A stretch of 64,000 bases of DNA from Azorinus chamasolen (GCA_963576725.1 OY755241.1:56606484-56670483), one strand, 5' to 3'. Counted from the stretch's first letter, positions 41,371 to 51,556 are shown. A program made the numbers and translations. The notes: generated by a model not told the origin, from the letters alone.

Positions 41371-41520
41371 TTTGATCCCATGCACTGCTTTGCAGCGAAT
41401 GAGATTAGCCGAAATCATCTTCCTGATATAATCCCTAATCATCATATCATCTCATTATTCATCGGCGCTATATGACCTATTTAGCGTCGCAGTGCCGTAA
41501 AACCCAACTCGCTCACATTT
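41371..41520 (+). mobile_element. SINE-like fragment
   Basis: TCGGTGGGTTTGATCCC resembles a B box. The body ends TATGACCTATTTAGCGTCGC, AGTGCCGTAAAACCCAACTC, similar to the tail type of the SINE at 20594 and of 57985. The tRNA head is incomplete. Confidence 0.5.
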
Positions 41521-41830
41521 AGGACTAAAATAAACTTCAGTATATTTTTAACTGTAAAATGAAAATAAAATGTTACAATGACAGCATATCTGTCATTTAG
41601 GATGTTTTTAACTTCTTAATCTTTTGGCAAAAATGACCCCACTAGCAAGAACTAAATGGATGGGTTTTAGTTTTCATCCCAAGATACAAGAGCTCATGAT
41701 AAGCCCCCAATCATCCTGTAATACTTAATTGCTATAATCACCTTTGTGACTGGCTTTAGAGCTACAACTTTTTGTTTGGTTTGCTGAAGGAACATGCTGG
41801 GATTATTTCATGTAATTCCAATTCGAGTGT

Positions 41831-42092
41831 TTAACCCTTTTACCGCCGAAGTCGCAAAATTGCGCCAAGACAAATAGTGCAGTACGAGATTAGACGCCGC
41901 CCTTGCGTCTTATCAGGGACTTCACTTTTTGTCTGTCTATTTCCATAAATATATATTGCAAACAGTGTAGACCCTAGAGGAGCCCTCTCATCAGGGTCTG
42001 CACTGTTTATGTTACACTTTTCTCTAGAATAATCCCTAAATATTCACCATAAGCTTGACCTTTGGGTCCATTTGAAAAGTCAGCGGTGTAAG
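41831..42092 (+). mobile_element. TT4 left part joined to TT8 hairpin
   Basis: TTAACCCTTTTACCGCC and hairpin 41868-41932 (GACAAATAGTGCAGTACG) are TT4. At 41957-42009 a TT8-like hairpin follows (GCAAACAGTGTAGACCC, apex shortened), then TCAGCGGTGTAAGGGTCAAC. A TT4/TT8 junction. Confidence 0.5.
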
Positions 42093-42094
42093 GG

Positions 42095-43088
42095 TCAACG
42101 AATCCCCTTCTCTATATATTTTACTTGTTTTACACGTGTATATAATCGTGTGTTAGTTATTACTATTGTTGTGGGACAGTCTGGCGGAACTAGATATTTA
42201 TTAACACAGTTCGTATGATTGGTTGGAGATGGGGTGAGTGTGAGGTTTGACGCATCCCCCAAACCATGGTTTAAACCCCAGTGGTAATTTTACCAATGAC
42301 TGTCCCAAGGTGGTACTACAGTCTTCACCTTATTTTTATATGGTTGTATCGTGCATCTTTCATCATTTTATACATATTAATGTGTGCATATATGCGGTAC
42401 ATGTGTGAGTGTGTGCGTGCGTGTGCGCGCTCTTGATTTGCTGTGACTCGGTGCTTGTGGAGTTTTATTTTCAACATCCATTTTGCTACGTGACCTGTTA
42501 AGTGTCAAAATGTCCTAAACTCACAATTATCCAATTTAGTTTCGCAGTGACCTAGATACCCAGCCAATATGGAAAAATAGTCAAACAGGGAGAGAAATGA
42601 CACCGCACCAAACACCATCAAACAAGAAACGGTAAAGCCACAAGACAAAACATAACAGGACGCATATCAAGACGAAAAACATTAAGCATATTAAACAACA
42701 AAGTAGACCATAGGCTGAAAGCTGGAGTACCGCCTTGGAAGCCTACTAAATGTAATTCTTTTACTATATGAAATGCAACACCCCCATTCACTATAAAGGT
42801 AGGTCTATACAGGGGCTTTTCACCTTCTATAACAGGGGCCTGTAAAAGGCCCCTTCCCAATTTAACATTTCTTTTAAATCATGCATTTTTCCAAAAAATC
42901 AAAACTTACACCAGCTTTTTTGTTTCCCAAAATCAGCAGGCCAAGGCCCCTTCACAATTAAGAGAGAAAAACCCTGCTATGTTGAGTTGGTATATGTGTA
43001 CATGAAAACAGCGGGGGACAAAGGTATAACGAAATAGCAAAATGCAACTTAAAATCCTTATCATCCCGGAAAACAATCTTCACCATCC
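42095..43088. other. Mostly unrecognised; short repeated motif
   Basis: CCCAAGGTGGTACTACAG (42304) and, in reverse, CCAAGGCGGTACTCCAG (about 42725-42745) resemble CCAAGGCGGTACTTCCA at 12187 beside the LINE remnant. The flanks differ. A GTGTGCGTGC stretch lies at 42396-42432. Open frame 42618-42860 (minus) has no recognised domain. Confidence 0.4.
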
Positions 43089-43230
43089 TTAACCCTTTCC
43101 CTCATATAAACGTGTTTTCACGCGTTTCCAAACAGAGAAGACTGATCAGACGGCTCTATTTGCTTATGGAATTATAACATGCCCATCGGACTCTACAGTT
43201 TCTGCTAAATGAATTCGTTCAAACATCGAA
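43089..43230 (+). mobile_element. TT1 MITE, hairpin mostly lost
   Basis: TTAACCCTTTCCCTC, CGTGTTTTCACGC, then CAAACAGAGAAGACTG ... GGCTCTATTTGCTTATGG. The apex and part of both arms are deleted. Confidence 0.6.
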
Positions 43231-43264
43231 TGAGAAAAAGAAAATATTGGATAATTTTTTTTCT

Positions 43265-43637
43265 ATGAACATTGAGCTGTAATGATGGTATATAAAAAAG
43301 TTAATGTTTGGTCATAGCAGAAGTTGTACAATCAGAACTATATAATATTCCATAAGCAAACTAAGTAAGTAAAACCTCTCTATAACGGCCGCCCTATTGC
43401 GGTTATTAGTTGGAATTTAGGGCAGATGGCTGTTTAAAGCAAGGTGAAAGTAAATCAGAACGCTCCTATAGGAGCGTTCTGTTTTACTTCCATCTTGCTT
43501 TAAGCAGTCACCTGCTTGGTATACTAAATACTTGATGTAATTTAGTGGTCGTTATAGAGAGGTTTTACTAAAGATCCTGATCAGACGGCTCCTCCAGGGG
43601 GGCGTAGAAATGCATGCTTATGGAGTAAAGGGATACA
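43265..43637 (-). mobile_element. TT1 MITE split inside its hairpin by TA1
   Basis: Tail in reverse then CATAAGCAAAC; after the TA1 insert it resumes GATCCTGATCAGACGGCTCC and ends TGGAGTAAAGGGATAC. The insertion point falls within the palindrome arm. Confidence 0.6.
43368..43569. mobile_element. TA1 MITE nested in TT1
   Basis: AGTAAAACCTCTCTATAACG and CGTTATAGAGAGGTTTTACT (terminal C/G lost on both sides). Hairpin 43434-43503 with GCTCCTATAGGAGC apex, one mismatch in arms of about 34 bases. Confidence 0.75.
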
Positions 43638-43895
43638 TTCAACGACCACCGCAAGGCAGGAAAGTAATATGGGGACAATAAATTTTGACAATGATACATT
43701 ACAATCTGCAACCTGAAGCACCACTCGATTATAAATCACAAAAATAGGCTGTGTAATTTTGATTGATAACTTAACTGTTGAGTTCTTCAACCATACTGTT
43801 TATCCAATCGTTATCAGGAGTGCTCGGTGTGTAATTAAAATACTTCGCCTATAAACTTTAATGTTCTCAAATTTGAGATTTTCTGGTAATACTAT

Positions 43896-44391
43896 AGAGT
43901 AGAACATTTCCCTATCTCGAACCAGGATAACTCGAACTTCAGGATAACACGAAGTAAAACTTCGGCCCTTCCAAAAGTTACAATACAGATTTGTTCCAAA
44001 GGGTATCACGAGGTTTATCTAGAAACACATTTGACAGCTTAATGCAGGTCGAAAGTAATGATGAAAGCTCATACATGAGCTTTCAGCATACCTTTAGATC
44101 TGAATTAAGCTGTTAACTTGAGAAATTGTTCAAATTAGAATTCTGATGACTCGAAGTAATTTGTATTGTCCCTTGAAGTTCGAGATACAGTACAACCTCT
44201 CTATAACGGCCACTACATTACATCAAGTATTTTGTGCTAAAGACAGGTGGCTGCTTAAAGCAATGCTCCTATAGGAGCGTTCTGTTTTACTTTCACCTTG
44301 CTTTAAGCAGACACCTGCCCTATATACCAACTAATTAACACAATTTAGTGGCCGTTATAGAGAGGTTTTACTGTATCGAAGTTATTTATGT
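43896..44391 (+). mobile_element. TA2 MITE with TA1 inserted in its right end
   Basis: Left end degenerate (GAGTAGAACATTTCCC); CTCGAACTTCAGGATAAC; hairpin 44034-44112. The right end TTCGAGATA is cut at 44187 and resumes TATCGAAGTT at 44374. Confidence 0.7.
44188..44373. mobile_element. TA1 MITE with exact TA duplication
   Basis: CAGTACAACCTCTCTATAAC and GTTATAGAGAGGTTTTACTG, TA at 44186-44187 and 44374-44375. Removing it and one TA restores GAGATATCGAAGTT, the TA2 end. Hairpin 44243-44328 is asymmetric (left arm shortened). Confidence 0.85.
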
Positions 44392-44456
44392 TTATGACGA
44401 GTATGTAAGCTATTATTTGGTCCTCTTCTATCGTCAATTTAATATGTTGACTATGA

Positions 44457-44755
44457 TATAACCCTTTATGACCTTCTAAAACAGAGTAGACCCAGATCAG
44501 TGATTTTTGTAGGACAGCTCTGTTTGATTATGGAATAATACAGATTTGATTCGACAGTCGATATTGTTGCCAAACTTTCTCGATAATAAAAATTGACGGA
44601 ATTATGTACATGTAGCCCTGATTCTACAGCCACTCCATTGTCATGGCCAACTATTTCTTTGTTTACATTCCTTTATGAAAACAAATACATAACAATATAT
44701 ATCCATGATGTCATTATGTGCTACACGTGTTTGTATGGGCTAAAGAGTTCTGGCA
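44457..44755 (+). mobile_element. TT1 remnants
   Basis: ATAACCCTTTATGACC, ACAGAGTAGACCCAGATCAG with hairpin centre lost, TAATACAGATTTGATTC; a second tail piece at 44600-44755 (CTGATTCTACAGCC, GTCATGGCCAAC). The TA2 at 44760 follows where TT1 has its ATACAGT word. Confidence 0.5.
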
Positions 44756-44759
44756 CATG

Positions 44760-45071
44760 CAGTTTAACTTCGATATCTCGAACTCGAATAACTCGAACTT
44801 CGGGATAGCTTGAAGTAAACAGGTCCTTCAAAATTTACAACACAGAATTGTTCTTAAATGTATCACTACGCATATCTAGAAACACATATGTCAGTTTAAT
44901 GTAGGTCGAAACTAATACTGAAAGCTCATACGTGCACTTTCAGCATTACTTCCGATCTGCATTAAACTGTGAACTTGAGAAATTGTCCAGATAAGAAATC
45001 GGATTACTCGAACTTTTGTTATGTCGAATTATTTGTATTGTGCCTTGAAGTTCGAGATATTGAAGTGTACT
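44760..45071 (+). mobile_element. TA2 MITE
   Basis: CAGTTTAACTTCGATATCTC and GAGATATTGAAGTGTACT. Hairpin CAGTTTAATGTAGGTCG ... CTGCATTAAACTG with apex CTCATACGTGCAC mutated. Confidence 0.7.
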
Positions 45072-45130
45072 ATAAAATACATAACATTTTCTGTTTCGTA
45101 AGAGCTTGTTTGGAAATATGATTAACAATA

Positions 45131-45380
45131 TTAACCCTTCGCTTGCTATTCACGTCAATATACCTACCTGTAAATAGTGAAGACCCAGATGAGACAGCTC
45201 CTGCAGGAGCTGTCTCATCAGGGTCTGCACTATTTACAAGTGGATTGTGCAACAAGTGCACTCCACAGCAGTAATTGTACAGCGAAATACACGTACACAG
45301 TGAATATATATGTAATTATACAACAGGACATGGGTAAATAAGGATAACTATATTTTAAAATTCAGCAAGAGAAGGGTTAA
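45131..45380 (+). mobile_element. TT5 MITE, complete
   Basis: TTAACCCTTCGCTTGC and GCAAGAGAAGGGTTAA (TTAA 45131-45134, 45377-45380). Hairpin 45170-45237, apex GCTCCTGCAGGAGC, two arm mismatches. Reference copy of TT5. Confidence 0.85.
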
Positions 45381-45452
45381 CGTTTGAAGAACCTACTGTT
45401 TATGGGAAAAACACATCAAACAAAATCATCCATAGCAATATGCTACCAAATA

Positions 45453-45707
45453 CAGTTGAACATCGATATCTCGAACTTCAAGGGAATATAGCACAAAGTG
45501 TTCAAGATAACATATTTTTAATTTGAACAATTTCTCAAGTTTAACAGCTTAATGCAGGTAGATCTGCATTAAGCTGTCACATAATTATGTTTCTAGATAT
45601 ACATTTTAGTGCAGTTCTCTGTAGTAAAATTTAGAAGGTATTGAATTTTTAGTTCGAATTATCCCGAAGTACGAGTTATCCGAGTTCGAGATATCGACGT
45701 TCAACTG
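45453..45707 (-). mobile_element. TA2 MITE with collapsed hairpin
   Basis: CAGTTGAACATCGATATCTC and GATATCGACGTTCAACTG with TA on both sides. The hairpin (45545-45576) is reduced to CAGCTTAATGCAG GTAGAT CTGCATTAAGCTG. Confidence 0.8.
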
Positions 45708-46072
45708 TAGTTTACAAACGCGTTTTCATTCGTTCCATTTCCTGATGAATTATAGAACACCAGACAAAAAGAGAATATGTCTATTACACTAGTTGGTCAA
45801 TGGGTGTAATATGTCTCGGATATGCGTACTATGCTTTGATATATGTCAGCGTGTGCTTTATGTCAATAATGATATTGTAGCATCAATTGTACGTGCATAT
45901 ACATATTACACGGCTTATTCACACAGGGTAGTTGACGATTAAACCCTTAAAGTGTGGGAACAGAGTATATAAAGCCTTTGTTAACAGTGGAGAGCCCTTT
46001 GATATAGGATCTGCACTGTTTGTCACAACGTATGACTTAACATAAGTCAACAATTTGTAAACAAATCATGTA
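45708..46072. other. Unrecognised, with one degenerate hairpin scrap
   Basis: AACAGTGGAGAGCCC, TATAGGATCTGCACTGTTTG near 45980-46022 is a decayed TT-scaffold hairpin. A similar decayed unit, AAAGTGCGGGAATC and CAGTGTACACATTG, is at 53296-53400. Confidence 0.35.
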
Positions 46073-46281
46073 CAGTTACTAAAACCCCTCTAATGCGACC
46101 ACTTAATGAATAAACATGGATGCCTTTATAAGCAGTTGGTTGCTTAATACAGGACGAAAGTTATGCAGAAAGCTTCTACAGGAGCGTTCTGCATAACTTT
46201 CGTCCTGCATTAAGCTACCACCTGCCTTTGCCACTGTGAATTATGCCCCTTTTTGCTGGTCGCACTAGAGGGCTTTTACTG
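46073..46281. mobile_element. TA1 MITE (GCGACC variant)
   Basis: CAGTTACTAAAACCCCTC (3-base insertion in the end) and GAGGGCTTTTACTG. Hairpin GTTGCTTAATACAGGACG ... CGTCCTGCATTAAGCTACC with apex CTTCTACAGGAGC. Confidence 0.7.
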
Positions 46282-46364
46282 TACATTTATATATAACATT
46301 CAATTAAAATTAAATAAAACACAAGTCAAACAGGATATGCTACATGAAAGTGTACAGTAACCCA

Positions 46365-46690
46365 AGAAGCACAAAGCGCACACAGATACGTAGAAGCACA
46401 AAGCGCGCACGCATATACGTAGAAGCACAAAGCGCGCACACATAAACGTAGGTAAAAGCACAAAGCGCGCACACATATACGTAGAAGCACAAACAAAGCG
46501 CGCACACACATACGTAGAAGCACAAAGCGCGCACACGTATACGTAGAAGCACAAAGCGCTCACATATATATGTAGAATCACAAAGCGCGCACACATATAC
46601 GTAGAAGCACAATGCGCGCAGACATATTCGTAGAAGCACAAACAAAGCATGCACACATATACGTAGAAGCACAAAGCGCGCACACATATA
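46365..46690. repeat. Minisatellite, unit about 29 bp, CpG-rich
   Basis: GTAGAAGCACAAAGCGCGC plus ACACATATAC, about eleven units. Minus-strand open frames up to 127 codons come only from the repeat. One further unit, GTAGAAGCACAAAACGCAC, lies at 48647 beyond the inserted TA5 element. Confidence 0.9.
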
Positions 46691-47203
46691 CAGTGGTAAA
46701 TACGCTATTCCTACCCATTTACCCGTTTTTCTACGCGTAAGAAACGGGTAGTGAACGGTTAACGAACGGTTAACGAACGGTTACGCGATAAACGGTTTAC
46801 ACGCGTTAAACGCGTAAAGAAACGATTATACCAAAGAAGTTGCGGTAGGTGCATAAATTTTCCGTTTCATGCGGAGATTTCGGATCTTATCGATGATAGC
46901 CGTTTTCAAAAAAGTCCGAATGAAACGGGTTAGCCAAAATAAGAATCGATTCGTCACTCAACGAACGTTTAGCGGTTCAATCCCGGCTAGTGTCGACGAT
47001 TTGCTCATTTAGGTAATAGTGATATGTTTGTACAAAGCTATAATATCAGATATCCACTGTATATCAAACAAATGGATTGAAGAATTAGTTCTTTTTGAGT
47101 AGGTTTCTACATTTCAGATAAAAAAAACTGTCACAAAGTAAACCACCAAATTTTGGATCTAGAATGAAGAAACCTTCTAAAGAATTCAGATCTATTCTAT
47201 TTC

Positions 47204-47437
47204 TTAACCCTTTCCCATTTGAATATTTCTGTCAGAAAAAATGACATCATGAGTATTTATTAGATCTTGCTGAATTTAACAACGGTATAAGTGCACACGC
47301 CTTTTTGATATTTGTAGAAAATATAGTCAACTCTATTAATTTATAATTTCATAAGCAGAGTGGGCCCTGATCCGACATTCCCTACAAGAGCCTTCATGTC
47401 TAGGTTTACTCTGTTTGCAAAGGCGTTAGAGTGTTAA
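47204..47437 (-). mobile_element. TT1 MITE nested in TA5
   Basis: TTAACCCTTTCCC ... GGCGTTAGAGTGTTAA (47204-47207, 47434-47437). Hairpin GCAGAGTGGGCCCTGATCC ... GTTTACTCTGTTTGC diverged. A second TT1 hairpin piece is at 47464-47531 (AAATAATGCAGACCCAAGATC). Confidence 0.65.
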
Positions 47438-48244
47438 ATCCATGTGTATGTAATGGGATAAGCAAATAATGCAGACCCAAGATCAAACGGCTTCCACGCG
47501 AGCAATCTGATCTGAACCTATTACGTTTTCAAAGGTGTTTTCATCATTATGAGGTAGATCTAAAGCGTTTTAAACAAATAAGCATATTTCATGCTCACAT
47601 ATAACTGTATGCCGAAATTTAAAAGTGGAATGGCCCATCATTGTTTAACTGTATATTCCAGCATTCGAATATTTAAAAAATACTAACTCTATAATTGTTA
47701 TGAATGCATGAAAATAAATTGTCTTAGTTGAAGACTTTATTATTTACCCAGCCTAAATATACGATCAAAGCTGCAAGATAGTCAATAAATCCCCTGGCTA
47801 TTTTCTCAGCAGGGGACAATGGTCTTGACAGTGATCACACCACTGCTTCCTTATCAACAAAGTTGCGAACTATTACGTAACAGAAATACCAAATAATATG
47901 CCCAATGATCTGAAAGTATGTTTTTTTTAGCTTCTCCAAAATACAAGAAAACTATGATTTGTGTAATTGTAGATCTATGGCTCAGCACAAAGTTAAATCC
48001 AAACGTTTAGACCAATTAAGATTAATATAAATTCTAGTTTTAAAGATAGTTCAGATTGATATGATCTAGATCTATTGTAAAATACTTCTACTATATCTTC
48101 TACGGTACTGTACGTACAGTAGCAAAAAAGACATTTTACAAAACATGAATGAACGAAATGAGAATGTAGATCTATATTTTAATATAGATCTAGATCTAGC
48201 TAGATCTTATAGAAATGAAACTAGAATTAAAAGTTTAAATGCTG

Positions 48245-48400
48245 TTAACCCTTTCGCTGCCAATGTCGGATCTGTGATTACCTTTGCAAACAGTTTGGAT
48301 CCAGATGAGACGCAAAAGGTTTTGGACCCAGATGAGACGCCGAGTAACCCGGCATCTCATCGGGATCAAAACTGTTTGTTACTGTCACTATGTTTTTGAA
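48245..48400 (+). mobile_element. TT7 MITE, left part with duplicated arm
   Basis: TTAACCCTTTCGCTGCC gives the TT7 left end. Hairpin 48286-48378 starts GCAAACAGTTTGGATCC; the arm unit (TTGGA(T/C)CCAGATGAGACGC) occurs twice before CCGAGTAACCCGG. The right end is not found. Confidence 0.65.
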
Positions 48401-48743
48401 ATCTTAATTTTACATATCAGGAGTGTCCAACAGGTAAAGAAAGGCCATATCAAGGATTACCCCCCTTTCGTCCATGATTACTCCCCTTTCATCCGGGCTC
48501 TTAAACGTTTAGGAAACGCGTTAAGATACGCGTAAACAAACGGTTAGAAACCCGTTTAACGAAACGGCTAAGAAACGGGTAACGAACGGTTAGGTAACGC
48601 GTAAGAAACGCGTTAAGTGGGTAGGAATAGCGTATTTACCACTGTACGTAGAAGCACAAAACGCACACACATTCTTCACAGACCTGTTCCTTGCCCACAC
48701 ACTACCAACACATATCTGAGCTTTATGACCCAAATGGTTCCCG

Positions 48744-48975
48744 TTAACCCTATTCCTGTTCTATATTCCTGTTCTTATACCTTATATTCTTGAATATTCA
48801 TAGACAAAATAGTTATAATAATTAAATATGGAAGGTGGAAAATTGTAGCAATTTTAAGAAATTAAAAAAGATTTTTCAAATTCTACTAGCAAACAGAGCA
48901 GACACTGATCAGACGGCTCCTGATCTTGGTCTGCTCTGTTTGCAAATGCGTGAAAACGCGTTTATATGAAGGACT
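48744..48975 (-). mobile_element. TT1b MITE
   Basis: TTAACCCTATTCCTG, ATATGGAAGGTGGAAAATTG; hairpin 48889-48943 lacking the right half of the apex; GCGTGAAAACGCG; right end AAGGACTG decayed. Confidence 0.65.
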
Positions 48976-49117
48976 GTGTTTACAAACTCAAATAAAAATA
49001 ATCGAAAACAAAAGACGAGATGTGACGCCATAACGTACATATGAGTTAAAAAAATAGGTCAATGTCACCAACCTGAAAATTATTGTATTGGCATTAAGTC
49101 CTGGAAAGATGTCAGAA

Positions 49118-49182
49118 TTGTTAGCTCGGCAAGTAAAGCGTCGGCTTGCAGAGCGACAGGTCGTCGATTTGATCCCCAGTAT
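49118..49182 (+). pseudogene. tRNA-like sequence, degenerate
   Basis: TTAGCTCGGCAAGTAAAGCG (A box), GTCGGCTTGCAGAGCGAC (arm), TCGATTTGATCCCC (B box). A SINE head or tRNA pseudogene; no SINE body follows, a TT1 remnant does. Confidence 0.4.
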
Positions 49183-49187
49183 ATCAT

Positions 49188-49307
49188 ATGAAAAGCAAAC
49201 AGAGCAGACTCTGATCAGACGGCTCCAATGACAGCCGTATTGTCTTGGTCAACCGGGCCAACCCTGTTTTCTAGGCTTAAAAGCGTATTCATGGATTAAA
49301 AGGTTGA
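49188..49307 (-). mobile_element. TT1 remnant
   Basis: AGCAAACAGAGCAGACTC, GATCAGACGGCTCC; the right arm is diverged (CCGTATTGTCTTGG); ends GATTAAAAGGTTGA. Confidence 0.5.
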
Positions 49308-49768
49308 GTGTCGCTGTGTATTTTTGCGTTGCATATTTTCCCTTTCAGCTTCTATAATTTTAACAGTTCATGTGTGTTTATGTCTCGAGTTTTAAATGGC
49401 AAACATAAATAGTGAACGGCCATGTGGAATCAGATGGCGCCACTAATGTTGGGTAATAATGGTATAGTTTTAGACAACGTTATTTAATCTGCAATTCTTG
49501 CTTCCCGGTTAAGCATCCGCGATGGTAAATTTCCCTTGTCATGCAACTGTCTTTGAAATATAACAGATTATATCTGCCAATATCTAAAATTTATCATAAC
49601 GAATATATACCCAGAGTACATTACTGAAATGATTGCATCAGTCATGCCATTCAAAAATCACATTTCAACGATCATATCAGACATTGATATTGAAATATTG
49701 CCTTTAACCCGCTCGCTGCTAGACACTTGTCTACTTGATACAGTGTCAACCGTTTAGAGATATATTTC

Positions 49769-49978
49769 TTAACCAATTTGCACCCACGATCCCATATATT
49801 GGAGATAGACACACAGTGTAGACTCTGATCAGATGCCGCATAATGCGGCGTCTGATCAGAGTCCACACTGTTTGCTGATAGGAATTTCAAAACAGAACAA
49901 AATGAAATTGAAAAGTTAGACCAGGCATCCCTTGTATCAAAAATGGACTAATCCAATAAATATGGAAGAATGGGTTAA
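49769..49978 (-). mobile_element. TT6 MITE
   Basis: TTAACCAATTTGCACCC ... GAAGAATGGGTTAA (49769-49772, 49975-49978). Hairpin 49810-49873 perfect round GCCGCATAATGCGGC. TTAACCTTTTACTGCG directly after the right end looks like a further TT1 start sharing this TTAA. Confidence 0.75.
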
Positions 49979-50405
49979 CCTTTTACTGCGTGCATTTTCA
50001 TGTAACAAATAAACATTCTGGGAGTATTGCTTTTGCAATACAATGTCCCCTATCGGCTTGGAAACATGAATAATTAAGGGATTTACAGCTGACTTCAAAT
50101 GATATAAATAATTTGTCTTGAAATAAGAAATCAATTAATAATAGTTTAGACATCCGCATATTAAATCTTTTATAACATGCAATGTTTCAATACATGTAAA
50201 ATCAAATAACTTGCAGAAGTATTCTGTCAAAACCAGTTCAGCAAAACATTGTCAGTGGTCTTTAAATTGAAATATTACTTCGATATCTGCTAAGGTTTTA
50301 ACAAAAACTCCGGAAAACTGAAACTTTCTTGAAATTTTCTAACCCGACTGTTGTAATTGCCTGAAACATCAGCAAAAATCAATTTAACGAAACTCAAACT
50401 TGATA
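49979..50405. other. No clear feature
   Basis: After the TT1-like start at 49975 no hairpin follows. A+T-rich, no open frame of note. Confidence 0.4.
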
Positions 50406-50610
50406 CAGTAGAATCCCTCTAATGCGACCACTTAATGAATAAACATTGATGTCTTTATAAGCAGGTGGTAGCTTAATGCAGGACAAAGGTAATGCAGAAA
50501 GCTCCTAGAGGAGCTTTCTGCATTACTTTTGTCCTGCAATAAGCTACCACCTGCATCTAGCACCTAGAATTATACCTCTTTTAGGTGGTCGTATTAGCGG
50601 GGTTTTACTG
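50406..50610. mobile_element. TA1 MITE with 94-base hairpin
   Basis: CAGTAGAATCCCTCTAATGC and GTATTAGCGGGGTTTTACTG, TA on both sides. Hairpin 50461-50554: GCAGGTGGTAGCTTAATGC through apex GCTCCTAGAGGAGC to GCAATAAGCTACCACCTGC, arms of about 46 bases with three mismatches. Best GCGACC-variant copy. Confidence 0.85.
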
Positions 50611-50689
50611 TATGTAATTCCTTATAATAAATGTACATATTTGCTGAATATCAATATCTGCAGGGTTTAGAAAATCGGGAAAACCAAAG

Positions 50690-50745
50690 TGTGACTGACT
50701 GACGGATGGACGGACGAAGGGACGGACGGACGGAGTGCACACCTA
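50690..50745. repeat. GGAC-type microsatellite
   Basis: GACTGACTGACGG, GGACGGACGGACGG tracts. Confidence 0.8.
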
Positions 50746-50859
50746 TAGCCCCCTTCGGCGTGACCGATAGGGAACTTATGACATCATCACTAGTAAATTA
50801 GTAATTACATGAATTGCTATAACAGCACATGGCCACAGGAAGTTTTGGCCATGTAAAAC

Positions 50860-51063
50860 AAGTAGAATCGTTTCTTATATCATATAAGCAAACAGAGTAG
50901 ACCCTGATCAGAAAGGAGCCGTCTGATCTGGATCTACTCTGTTTGCAAAGGCGTAGAATATCGTAGTTATGGAGTAAAGGGTAAAATGAACGGAGTGGCA
51001 AGCAGTTTGGATCCTGAAGTAGGCTTTATTACTTGACGTCTAATCTGGATCAAAACTGTTTGC
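50860..51063. mobile_element. TT1 remnant followed by TT7 hairpin
   Basis: Hairpin 50888-50946 (GCAAACAGAGTAGACCC, left half of apex lost), GGAGTAAAGGGTAAA end at about 50982. TT7 piece 50999-51063: AGCAGTTTGGATCCTG ... CTGGATCAAAACTGTTTGC. Confidence 0.6.
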
Positions 51064-51184
51064 ATAGGATATCACAGACCCGTCTTAGGCCAGTGAACAT
51101 GTTTTGTTGATTAAGTTTATTTACAAAGTGATTTATGCCAGTTTAAAAGTAAAGCGGTATGATATACAATATCACATACACATG

Positions 51185-51556
51185 TGGAACGAATTGGAAC
51201 ACCTCGTAGGACCAGTCGGAACACATCGCATAAACAATCGGAACACCTCTTAGAACCAAATTGGAACACCTCGAAGAACCAATTGAAACAACTCGTAGAA
51301 CCTATCGGAACTCCTCGTAGAATCAGTTGGGACACCTCTTAGAACCAAACGGGACACCTCGTAGAACCAATTGGAACAACTCGTAGAACCTATCTGACCA
51401 CATAGTAGAAACAATCGGAACACCTCTAAGAACCAATTGAAAAACATCGTAGAACCAATCAGAACACATCGTAAAACCAATCAGAACTCCTTGCAGAATA
51501 AATTGGGACACCTGGTAGAACTAATCGGAACACCTCGTAGAACTAATCGGAACACT
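51185..51556. repeat. Minisatellite, unit 22 bp
   Basis: About 17 copies of AATCGGAACACCTCGTAGAA plus CC. Period 22 is not a multiple of three, and the open frames on the minus strand (up to 76 codons) are by-products. Confidence 0.9.

Larger units (their letters stand above)
46691..48644. mobile_element. TA5 element (1954 bp), Tc1/mariner-like, non-autonomous
   Basis: Inserted in the minisatellite: TA at 46689-46690 and 48645-48646, and joining the flanks restores the CATATACGTAG of the repeat. Terminal inverted repeats begin CAGTGGTAAATACGCTATTC and match for about 27 bp; a looser inverted region rich in AACGGTTA and ACGCGT extends roughly 150 bp inward. No transposase frame. Holds TT1 copies and a TT7 copy, and a B-box-like GCGGTTCAATCCCGG at about 46974. 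Confidence 0.8.

Noticed and set aside
46300..46687. Three overlapping minus-strand frames of up to 127 codons
   Set aside because: Produced by the 29-bp CpG-rich minisatellite, open in several frames at once.
51117..51511. Minus-strand frames rich in Phe, Trp and Ser
   Set aside because: Produced by the 22-bp minisatellite; all three minus frames are open, which argues against coding.
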